Shown: positions 1 to 5,428 of the stretch, one piece after another
Layout of the letters: the number at the start of each line of letters is the position of its first letter
Numbering within the stretch: the stretch's first letter is position 1
From: Bacillota bacterium
GTDB lineage: Bacteria; Bacillota; Clostridia; Oscillospirales; Ruminococcaceae
Assembly: GCA_023451415.1 (NCBI GenBank)
Contig: JAEXZK010000183.1
Span: 1 to 5,776, forward strand
Length of the DNA: 5,776 nucleotides
Direction of reading: 5' to 3'
Position numbers and translations under genes: made by a program
Notes under the pieces: model-generated
What the model saw: only the letters and a program-made list of their open reading frames with translations
What the model was told of the DNA's origin: nothing
The model's database searches: none

Positions 1-53
1 GTTTTGGACGGCTTCTGCCGGGAAGAGACCGGCGCAGCAGTAGCTGTTTTCAA
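1..53 (-). CDS. Probable N-terminal fragment of a divergent gene (TTG start), runs off the left edge
   Basis: Reading leftward, a perfect AAGGAGG ribosome binding site (complement of 63-69) lies 9 bases before a TTG codon (complement of 51-53). The frame from that TTG stays open to the edge and begins MKTATAAPVSSRQKPSK, a basic, Ala/Ser-rich start. An in-frame stop lies eight codons upstream of the TTG, so no earlier start is available nearby. The identity cannot be established from 17 residues. By context (divergent from a YesN-like membrane AraC regulator) it could be the start of an LplB-type sugar ABC transporter permease, whose N-termini are often short and basic before the first membrane segment. 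That assignment is inference only; the presence of a gene start is supported mainly by the strong ribosome binding site. Confidence 0.5.
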   Translation of the reverse strand, partial: MKTATAAPVSSRQKPSK

Positions 54-103
54 CTTGGGACGCCTCCTTACTTAACCTGCGGCGCTTGTGCTGCCGTGAA
101 CCC

Positions 104-112
104 AGTATGACA
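104..112 (-). promoter_or_regulatory. Weak extended -10 candidate for the leftward gene
   Basis: On the minus strand the sequence TGTCATACT matches an extended -10 (TGn followed by four of six TATAAT bases). A poor TTGTTT lies 18 bases upstream as a possible -35. It would place the transcript start about 30 bases before the AAGGAGG site of the left-hand gene. A clean TTGACA also exists on the minus strand (complement of 199-204), but no good -10 follows it at 16-19 bases. Which one is used, if either, cannot be decided by eye; an activator-dependent promoter is plausible. Confidence 0.25.
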
Positions 113-194
113 TGGGGCATCCGGGAAAAACAAGACCGAAGTCGGCCCTTTTGTTCCAATTCCGGACAGGGTTAATTTTTGGCCATTTTCCTAA

Positions 195-234
195 AAAGTG
201 TCAAAACTGTACATATGTGCTGTTTTTGGACTTT
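195..234. promoter_or_regulatory. Long imperfect inverted repeat, candidate operator
   Basis: A dyad centred between 214 and 215 pairs 15 of 20 positions. It comprises the perfect 8-base core ACATATGT (211-218), one pair at 209/220, and outer arms AAAGTGTCAAAAC (195-207) and GTTTTTGGACTTT (222-234) that match at 10 of 13 positions. It lies between two divergent genes, about 80 bases upstream of the predicted rightward transcript start, and overlaps the TTGACA on the minus strand. This placement fits a binding site for a dimeric regulator, most simply the AraC-family protein encoded at 326-2737. The link to that protein is inferred from position only. Confidence 0.45.
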
Positions 235-278
235 GTTACAAACTGCGGCCTCCGGCACCTGGAGAAGGGGGCAAAGTA

Positions 279-287
279 TGCTATAAT
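279..287 (+). promoter_or_regulatory. Extended -10 promoter for the regulator operon
   Basis: TG-C-TATAAT is a perfect extended -10: the TG dinucleotide is at 279-280 and TATAAT at 282-287. Seventeen bases upstream only a poor -35 (CTGGAG, 259-264) is found, as is common where the extended -10 compensates or an activator helps. Transcription would begin near 294, giving a leader of about 32 bases before the start codon of the regulator. Confidence 0.65.
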
Positions 288-313
288 GGACAGGCGGAAA
301 CAAATTTCATCAC

Positions 314-319
314 AGGAGG
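314..319 (+). promoter_or_regulatory. Ribosome binding site of the regulator gene
   Basis: A perfect AGGAGG lies 6 bases before the ATG at 326, fixing that codon as the start of the 803-residue regulator. Confidence 0.85.
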
Positions 320-325
320 CCCAAA

Positions 326-2737
326 ATGAGACCCAATGACCTGCTGGAGGCGGCTTCTGGAACAAATGATAAAAATAAAGAGACCAAACTGGGTCAGAGG
401 CTCCGCTCCATGTACGGCCGTCTTCCCTTTGGCCGTTTTTTTGTGCGGCTGGTCATCTTTTTCAGCGTTTTTTTTATGGTGACCCAGGCGGTCAACTGGC
501 AGACCTACCGCTTCCTGGAAAAGTCCTCCGAGGCCATGCTCCAGAATAGCTATGAAAACATCGCCGATGTGGCTACCCTGTCCATCAACCGTATTTTTAT
601 GGAAATCTACCAGTCCAATACCCTGGTGGGGCTCAATCCTGCCGCCCGGGAAGTCTTTTCCACCTATCATACCATTGACGACCTGGAGGACTACTTCCAG
701 ATCCCTGGGGTGATTCGGGCCTTGTCCACAGTCTCCACCATCAGCGACTACATCGACACGGTCTCTATCTACAAGCGGGACAGCGACATCGTCATCAGCG
801 ATAAGGCCATGTACAGCTCCACAGAATACTTTGAGCAGTATCATGCATATGAGGCCTATTCGGCCGGCTTCTGGTCCGGGCACCTGCCCTCCACCCCCTT
901 TGAGGTGATGCGGCCCACCCAGCTGCAAACCTCCGCCGGGCACAAAAGCGTGCTCCCCGTGGTCCAGACCAAGATCTACGACATGCCCTCCAAGAACCTC
1001 TATATTGTGGATCTGGACCTGGACAAGATCGAGAACATGCTCAACGAATACCGCGCCACCGGCCACAGCATGATCCTCATCACCAACCGTGAGCAGGACC
1101 AGCTGCTTTTCCACACCTCCCTGCCGGAGGGGTTTGACAGCGAAGGCTTCCTGGGAAAGCTGCGGGAGAACCCCTCCTCCCGGTATTATCTGGACTATGC
1201 CGGGGAGGATTATTTTATCCTCACCTATGACGCCGACCTTTTCTTTACCAAGGTGAAGATGGCCACCTGCGTCCCCAAGGCGGACATCTCCGAGACCATC
1301 AACAGCGGCTATCCTTACCGCATCATTATGAATGTTTTTCTGCTGCTGATGGCGGTGCTCCTCATCGCCCTCTTCAGCCGCAAGGCCTACGAGCCCCTGG
1401 GGACCCTGGTCCACTCCCTGGGGGCCTCCCCGCCCCAGGAAGGGGGCCCCCAGGATGAGATCGCCCTGATCCGCAGCCGGTTCCAGCAGCAGAGGGCGGA
1501 TCTGGCCGAGGCCCAGGACAAGCTGAGCTATACGTCCCATCTGGCCCGGGAGCAACTGCTCCACAAGATGTTCCTGGGGCAAAAGCTGACCCCGGAGGAA
1601 GCGGGGCATCTGGAGGAGATGTTCCCCCAGACGCCGGAAGCCGGATATGCCTTCCTCCTCATCAAGCCCGTTTACCGGGATTCCCTCCATCAGGCATATC
1701 CCCCCGCCTTTGCGGACAATCTGTTCCTCACCCTCAAGGCGGTCATCACCGAGTTTTTTGCGGCATCAGAGAGCGCCCAGGTCTTTGAGACAGCCCCCAA
1801 CCGCATCTGCGTCCTGGCCAGCGGCCCCGAGTCCCACGCCCAGTGGCTCAAAGAGCGGGCAGCCCAGGTGATCCGGCTCTTTGAAGCCGATGAGGAACAG
1901 CTCTCCCTCTTTATCGTCATCAGCTCCCTGTGTGCGGACCGGGTGGGCCTGGCCCAGGCCTACCAGCAGGCGGAGTATTCGCTGTCCTCCCTTTCCCCCT
2001 TCTACCGCAGCTGTGTCTGGGATGCTTCCCATTGCGCAAGCTCTCTGGAATTTGAGCTTTCTCCCCAGTTTGAGCATAAACTGACCAATCTCATCGCAGC
2101 GGGGAAAAAAGAATCGGCCCTTTCCTTCCTCTGTGAGGAGCTGCTGAACAGCGAGCATCTGGCCAAGCTGTCAGTCCCCGGGCTCCAAAAGCTTTTTATG
2201 CAGCTCTACTTTATCGCCGTCAAGGCCCTGAAGGAAAAAGGAAAAACCTGCGACCAGTCGGTGTACGAGCAGTTTGCCACCTTCAGCGCCCAGATGGATA
2301 CCAAGTCCCTCAAGGCCATCCGGGACTTTCTCTATGATTTTTTCTACGACGTCATCGACCGCTACCAGGCCACCCCCATGGCCCTCACCTCCGAGCTCTT
2401 TAAGAGCTACATTGACGAAAACTACTTTAAGGACCTGAGCCTGGAATATCTGGCCCAGAAATACAACACTTCGGCCCAGTACATTTCCCGTCTGCTGAAA
2501 AAGGAGCTGGGGATGCCCTTCCAAACCTATCTGCACCAGCTGCGCATCTCCGAGGCCAAGGACCTGCTGGTAAATTCCCATCTTTCGGTCACCCAAATCT
2601 ACGAAAAGGTGGGCTACAACAGCCGCAATACCTTTATCCGGTCCTTTAAGGCCGTGGAAGGGGTCACCCCCAGCGAATACCGACACCTGTGGCGGGACGG
2701 TGCGAGCCCCGCCGGTGAGGAGGAAGAAACAAAATGA
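326..2737 (+). CDS. Membrane-anchored AraC-family transcriptional regulator (YesN-like, with extracellular sensor domain)
   Basis: A one-component sensor-regulator of 803 residues that should sense a ligand outside the cell and control transcription from the membrane. A short cytoplasmic, basic N-terminus precedes a first hydrophobic segment (about 37-56). A region of about 270 residues (60-328) with the position and size of a dCache-type sensor follows, then a second hydrophobic segment (about 331-351). Residues about 435-570 resemble the degenerate GGDEF-like domain of such regulators (strand LSLFIVISS, then a helix like AYQQAEYSLSSL); no GGDEF signature is present, so cyclic-di-GMP synthesis is not expected. 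The C-terminus holds two helix-turn-helix units of an AraC domain, about 704-728 and 752-778, with the family signature GYNSRNTFIRSFK followed by GVTPSEYR. The gene overlaps the next by ATGA, so the two are probably translationally coupled. The target is likely the divergent transporter-type gene and/or its own operon (inference). Confidence 0.9.
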   Translation: MRPNDLLEAASGTNDKNKETKLGQRLRSMYGRLPFGRFFVRLVIFFSVFFMVTQAVNWQTYRFLEKSSEAMLQNSYENIADVATLSINRIFMEIYQSNTLVGLNPAAREVFSTYHTIDDLEDYFQIPGVIRALSTVSTISDYIDTVSIYKRDSDIVISDKAMYSSTEYFEQYHAYEAYSAGFWSGHLPSTPFEVMRPTQLQTSAGHKSVLPVVQTKIYDMPSKNLYIVDLDLDKIENMLNEYRATGHSMILITNREQDQLLFHTSLPEGFDSEGFLGKLRENPSSRYYLDYAGEDYFILTYDADLFFTKVKMATCVPKADISETINSGYPYRIIMNVFLLLMAVLLIALFSRKAYEPLGTLVHSLGASPPQEGGPQDEIALIRSRFQQQRADLAEAQDKLSYTSHLAREQLLHKMFLGQKLTPEEAGHLEEMFPQTPEAGYAFLLIKPVYRDSLHQAYPPAFADNLFLTLKAVITEFFAASESAQVFETAPNRICVLASGPESHAQWLKERAAQVIRLFEADEEQLSLFIVISSLCADRVGLAQAYQQAEYSLSSLSPFYRSCVWDASHCASSLEFELSPQFEHKLTNLIAAGKKESALSFLCEELLNSEHLAKLSVPGLQKLFMQLYFIAVKALKEKGKTCDQSVYEQFATFSAQMDTKSLKAIRDFLYDFFYDVIDRYQATPMALTSELFKSYIDENYFKDLSLEYLAQKYNTSAQYISRLLKKELGMPFQTYLHQLRISEAKDLLVNSHLSVTQIYEKVGYNSRNTFIRSFKAVEGVTPSEYRHLWRDGASPAGEEEETK
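2717..2723 (+). promoter_or_regulatory. Ribosome binding site inside the regulator's 3' end
   Basis: GAGGAGG lies 10 bases before the ATG at 2734. Together with the ATGA overlap it supports 2734 rather than the in-frame ATG at 2743 as the start of the oxidoreductase-like gene. Confidence 0.7.
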
Positions 2738-3627
2738 GCAAAATGGAACGCATCGCCGTCGCCGATGGCTGGAACAGCTTTCACCTGGAGGAATATGACA
2801 GCTCCCTGAAGGCTTTGGGACGCCCGCCCCTGGAAAGGGACGCCCGGTTTCCTTTGGAGGACCCTGGCGTAGACGCTGTGGTGGTGGCAGCCCGGCCGGA
2901 GGATACCTACGCCGCAGCCAGGGCCGCCCTGGAGGCGGGGAAGCATGTTTTTTGCGATAAATGCCTGGCCATGACCGCCAGCCAGGTGGAGGAGCTTTGG
3001 ACTTTGGCGGAAAACAGGGGCCTCCAGCTGGCTTTTGAGTTCCCCTTTACCCGCCGGCCGGCCTGCACCTTGGCCAAAGAGTGTCTGGACCGGGGGCTTC
3101 TGGGGGAGGTGCGTTCCCTTTTCCTCAACAATGCCCATGGGGCTCTCCTGGCTGGGGCCCTGCCTCCCCAATTCCTCCAGAGCCCTGGCGGTGTCCTTTA
3201 TGACATCGGCGCCCATCCACTTTACCTGGCCCTGTGGCTGATGGGGGAGCCGGAGCGGGTGTCCGCCGCCTGCCTCCGGGAAAAGGAAGGCTGTGTCCAC
3301 ACCTACCACAGCCTGTTGCAGTACCCCGGAGCCTCCGCCTGCTGCTCCGGAAGCTACCGCTGGGCAGAAGGAATGTTTTCCATCACCCTCATGGGGGAAA
3401 AGGGCAGCTACTGCGCACAGGTCCAGGGAGGGAGCATCCGGTATCTGGCTCTCCCCAAAGGCCTCCGGGCGGAGGATCTGCCGGCATCCGCTCTCCCCGC
3501 CCCCGGCGATACCGACCTGGGGAAATGGCTGACGGCCATCCGGGAGGGAACCCCTCCGGATAGCCGCCGAAAAGAATTGGGTATGCAGTTGTCTGGGCTG
3601 CTGGCCCGGCTTTTGCCGGAACATTAA
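2734..3627 (+). CDS. Short, atypical Gfo/Idh/MocA-family oxidoreductase-like protein
   Basis: A 297-residue member of the Gfo/Idh/MocA family, normally NAD(P)-dependent sugar or inositol dehydrogenases of about 330-390 residues. Recognisable family segments are PGVDAVVVAARPEDTYAAA (44-62), EAGKHVFCDKCLA (67-79) and GGVLYDIGAHPLYLALWLMG (152-171). The family lysine (K76), aspartate (D157) and histidine (H161) are present. Three things are odd. The N-terminal strand reads RIAVADGWNSFH, with no GxGxxG dinucleotide-binding motif. About 20-25 residues that would hold the second Rossmann strand and its cofactor-selecting acidic residue are missing between residues 25 and 45. The EKP motif is DKC. 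The frame is intact, so this is not an obvious frameshift. It starts inside the stop of the regulator gene (ATGA overlap) and converges on the lyase gene with overlapping stops. It may bind cofactor unusually, or have lost dehydrogenase activity; the substrate is unknown. Confidence 0.85.
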   Translation: MSKMERIAVADGWNSFHLEEYDSSLKALGRPPLERDARFPLEDPGVDAVVVAARPEDTYAAARAALEAGKHVFCDKCLAMTASQVEELWTLAENRGLQLAFEFPFTRRPACTLAKECLDRGLLGEVRSLFLNNAHGALLAGALPPQFLQSPGGVLYDIGAHPLYLALWLMGEPERVSAACLREKEGCVHTYHSLLQYPGASACCSGSYRWAEGMFSITLMGEKGSYCAQVQGGSIRYLALPKGLRAEDLPASALPAPGDTDLGKWLTAIREGTPPDSRRKELGMQLSGLLARLLPEH

Positions 3628-4523
3628 GCGAAGGAAAACCCCAGGTCCTCCTGGGACAGGGCCTTCCGCAGCTCCGCCTGCCCCTCCGGGGTCATAGGCA
3701 CCAGAGGCAGCCGCAGCTCCCCCATATGGAACCCCATCCACCCCAGCGCCGTTTTCAGCGGGATGGGGTGGGTCTCCCGAAAAAGCAGGGTGATGAGGTG
3801 GTAGCACCGCCGCTGGGCGGCCGCCGCCTTGGCCACCCTGCCTTCTTTCATGTCTTGGACCATCCCCTTGACATAGTCGGGGAGGATGTTGGACAGCACC
3901 GAAAAAACCCCTTGGGCCCCCATGGCCATGGCGGGGACAATTTGTTCGTCGTTGCCGGTCCAGAGGTGGAACCCGGGACCGCACTTTTCCAGAGAGTCCA
4001 GCACAAGGCTTGTTTGGGTACTGACTTCTTTGACTCCATGTATACTGCCGCTCAAAAACAACTCTTTGTATATATCGGCGGTCATGGAGATGCCGGTCCG
4101 GGGGGGAATGTCGGAGAGGATCACAGGCCGGTCCACCGCTTCTGCAATGGCGGAAAAGTGGCGCACCAGCCCCTGGGGCGTGGTGCGGTTGTAATAGGGG
4201 CCCACCACCAGCAAGCCATCGGCTCCGGCGGCGCAGGCGCGCTGGGAGCGCTGGATGGCCAGCCGCGTGGAGCTGGAGCCAGTGCAGGCAATAACCTTGA
4301 CACGGCCTCCCGCCTGCCGCACGGCAAAGGCGGTAAGAGCCTCATGCTCCTCCTCGGTGAGGGTGGGGCCTTCTCCGGCGGTGCCGCCCATCACCAGGGC
4401 ATCGGCGCCATGGCCGATCTGAAATTCTATGAGCCGGGCCAGCTCCTCCCAGTTGATCTCCCCATCGGGGCCGAAGGGGGTACAGAGGAGAGTGGCCATC
4501 CCGTCTACCAGCGGGGCGCTCAT
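3624..4523 (-). CDS. DapA/NanA-family lyase or synthase (dihydrodipicolinate synthase-like), atypical active site
   Basis: A 299-residue protein of usual family length (class I aldolase-type TIM barrel forming a Schiff base with a 2-oxo acid). The start at 4523 is chosen because it forms an ATGA overlap with the upstream gene and has GGGAGG ten bases before it; an in-frame ATG at 4541 would include that site in the coding region. With this start the residues align at a constant offset of +4 to E. coli DapA: T48 in GGTAGEG (T44), Y111 in GPYYNRTTPQGL (Y107), R142 in PPRTG (R138) and the Schiff-base lysine K165 in GVKEV (K161). Position 137, normally the conserved catalytic tyrosine (Y133, YNxPxRTG), is Ser in LSDIPPRTG. 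The C-terminal part keeps HPIPLK and LRLPLVPMT, typical of DapA. The setting beside sugar-type genes argues against a housekeeping role in lysine synthesis and for a 2-oxo acid aldolase or a related reaction in an accessory pathway (inference). Confidence 0.88.
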   Translation of the reverse strand: MSAPLVDGMATLLCTPFGPDGEINWEELARLIEFQIGHGADALVMGGTAGEGPTLTEEEHEALTAFAVRQAGGRVKVIACTGSSSTRLAIQRSQRACAAGADGLLVVGPYYNRTTPQGLVRHFSAIAEAVDRPVILSDIPPRTGISMTADIYKELFLSGSIHGVKEVSTQTSLVLDSLEKCGPGFHLWTGNDEQIVPAMAMGAQGVFSVLSNILPDYVKGMVQDMKEGRVAKAAAAQRRCYHLITLLFRETHPIPLKTALGWMGFHMGELRLPLVPMTPEGQAELRKALSQEDLGFSFA

Positions 4524-5293
4524 CGGCCGGCGGCCTCCCACCAGGCCCGGACAAGGGCGCAGTAGTAGCCCAGGAAGCGCTGGACCTCGGCGGAGGTATC
4601 ATCCACCGCCACCGAGAACCATCCCTTGTATCCGGCGGCTTTCAGCAGACGGAACATCTCGGGGTAGGGATAACCGTCGGTGAGCTCGTGAAGATGGACG
4701 TGGCGGACGTAGGGCAGCACCCGCTCCACGGTGACTTCGACAGATCCGCCCACCAGGTCGCAGGGGGCGCAGTTGTAGACCAGGCCGGCGTAGGGGTGGG
4801 CGGCCAGCCGGGCGGCCCGGGAAACGTCGCACCGGTGCTGGAAGGAGCCGTGCATGTTCAGCAGGGACAGCACGCCTTTGCTCTCGCCGTATTCGGCCAG
4901 CTCCCGCATCACCTGGGAGATGCGCAGGACAAAATCGGGCCGGGGCATAAAGTCGGGCACGTCGTTGGCGACAAAGCGGAAGATGGGGCTGCCCATCCGT
5001 GCGGCCAGGTCGATCCCCCGCTTGGCGTCGGCCAGGTTCCGCTGGAAGTCCTCTTCGGAATCCCTGTCGAAGCGGCAGTAGGAAGCGAAGGATGCCACCT
5101 CCAGCCCGGCGGCGGCGATGCCTTCACGGATTTTTGCCAGCTGGTCATCGGGGGTATCCAGCTCCACGCCGTGCTTGTGGCCATAGCCGATGCTGAACTC
5201 GATGCCTGCCGCACCGCAGCTGTGGCAGATGTCGATAATTTCCTCCCAGGTTTTGTCTCCCAGAAGATTGTAGGTATTGAGCGCAAGTTTCAT
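4520..5293 (-). CDS. Sugar phosphate isomerase/epimerase-family TIM-barrel protein (xylose isomerase-like), metal site largely missing
   Basis: A 257-residue protein of the AP_endonuc_2/xylose-isomerase-like TIM-barrel superfamily, which includes D-tagatose 3-epimerase, hydroxypyruvate isomerase and IolE/IolI. Family features seen: the N-terminal strand MKLALNTYNL, CGAAGIEFSIGYGH (26-39), VASFASYCRF (66-75), GSPIFRFVAND (101-111), HVHLHELTDGYPYPEMFRLL (198-217) and AGYKGWFSVAVDD (220-232). By eye, the four usual metal ligands (Glu, Asp, His, Glu) correspond to N146 (LLNMHG), N174 (VYNCAP), H200 (VHLHE) and A229 (FSVAV), so three of four are replaced. The start has AAAGGAG (complement of 5302-5308) eight bases upstream. 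It is the first gene of a leftward pair and overlaps the lyase gene by ATGA. It may be a non-catalytic or altered-mechanism member; the substrate is unknown. Confidence 0.85.
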   Translation of the reverse strand: MKLALNTYNLLGDKTWEEIIDICHSCGAAGIEFSIGYGHKHGVELDTPDDQLAKIREGIAAAGLEVASFASYCRFDRDSEEDFQRNLADAKRGIDLAARMGSPIFRFVANDVPDFMPRPDFVLRISQVMRELAEYGESKGVLSLLNMHGSFQHRCDVSRAARLAAHPYAGLVYNCAPCDLVGGSVEVTVERVLPYVRHVHLHELTDGYPYPEMFRLLKAAGYKGWFSVAVDDTSAEVQRFLGYYCALVRAWWEAAGR

Positions 5294-5301
5294 AGCTGGT
5301 T

Positions 5302-5308
5302 CTCCTTT
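5302..5308 (-). promoter_or_regulatory. Ribosome binding site of the isomerase-like gene
   Basis: On the minus strand AAAGGAG lies 8 bases before the ATG at 5293, fixing the start of the 257-residue protein. Confidence 0.8.
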
Positions 5309-5325
5309 GATGTGGTGTTATATTT

Positions 5326-5354
5326 ATTATATAAGAGACCCTTTGCAGGGGCAA
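5326..5354 (-). promoter_or_regulatory. Promoter of the leftward isomerase-lyase operon
   Basis: On the minus strand a -35 TTGCCC (complement of 5349-5354, four of six consensus bases) is followed after exactly 17 bases by a perfect -10 TATAAT (complement of 5326-5331). The transcript would start near 5319, about 26 bases before the ATG. An imperfect inverted repeat, TTGC-N4-GCAA (5343-5354), overlaps the -35 and could be an operator. Confidence 0.65.
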
Positions 5355-5370
5355 GGACAAATTCCGCACT

Positions 5371-5387
5371 TTTGCTCCAGAAGCAAA
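5371..5387. repeat. Short perfect inverted repeat upstream of the leftward promoter
   Basis: TTTGCT (5371-5376) and AGCAAA (5382-5387) form a perfect 6-base dyad around CCAGA. It lies about 60 bases upstream of the predicted leftward transcript start and shares TTGC/GCAA half-sites with the imperfect repeat at 5343-5354, 29 bases away. It could be an activator site for the AraC-type regulator next door, but it also overlaps the T-rich tail of the terminator and could be chance. Confidence 0.25.
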
Positions 5388-5421
5388 CAAAAGCCGCCGG
5401 GCCATAAGGACGCCCGGCGGC
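5383..5421 (-). terminator. Intrinsic terminator of the right-hand AraC-family gene
   Basis: Read on the minus strand, a perfect 10-base GC stem (GCCGCCGGGC at 5412-5421 and GCCCGGCGGC at 5393-5402, loop 5403-5411) is followed at once by TTTTGTTTGC. It begins only 8 bases after the TAG stop of the right-hand gene. This isolates that gene's transcript from the isomerase-lyase operon downstream, which has its own promoter. Confidence 0.88.
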
Positions 5422-5428
5422 GGGGGCG

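Larger units (their letters stand above)
54..325. other. Divergent intergenic region with promoters and a candidate operator
   Basis: This stretch is richer in A and T than the genes beside it, especially 165-240. It holds the ribosome binding site of the left-hand gene, a rightward extended -10 promoter at 279-287, a long dyad at 195-234, and two weak leftward promoter candidates. I see no convincing small gene, tRNA or riboswitch in it. The rightward open frame beginning at 112 has no ribosome binding site and runs into the regulator gene out of frame, so it is not called. Confidence 0.7.

Noticed and set aside
125..160. Small hairpin-like sequence (CCGA/TCGG) near T-rich and A-rich runs in the intergenic region
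   Set aside because: The stem is only 3-4 bases with an unrealistically short loop, so it is neither a terminator nor a structured RNA.
281..1690. 469-residue open frame on the minus strand opposite the regulator
   Set aside because: It is the antisense shadow of a GC-rich gene with clear domains; its product is low-complexity Gly/Val/Leu/His-rich with no recognisable family or ribosome binding site.
3633..3655. Hairpin CCCAGG/CCTGGG followed by GTTTTCC on the minus strand, resembling a terminator
   Set aside because: It lies inside the last codons of the lyase gene, so termination there would occur before the stop codon; the stem is only 6 bases and the T-run only four, so it is probably coding sequence by chance.
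2614..3984. 456-residue minus-strand open frame
   Set aside because: It runs across three well-supported gene segments in another frame, and its product is Gly/Pro/Arg-rich without domain features.
4524..4541. Six-codon longer start for the DapA-like protein (MGGRRP)
   Set aside because: The ribosome binding site GGGAGG falls inside this extension, and the ATG at 4523 gives a standard ATGA overlap and the usual family N-terminus.
3726..4565. 279-residue plus-strand open frame opposite the DapA-like gene
   Set aside because: It is a shadow of the lyase gene, whose active-site motifs are unmistakable; no ribosome binding site or family signature is present.
4688..5407. 239-residue plus-strand open frame opposite the isomerase-like gene
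   Set aside because: It is an antisense shadow and runs through the leftward promoter and ribosome binding site of the real gene.
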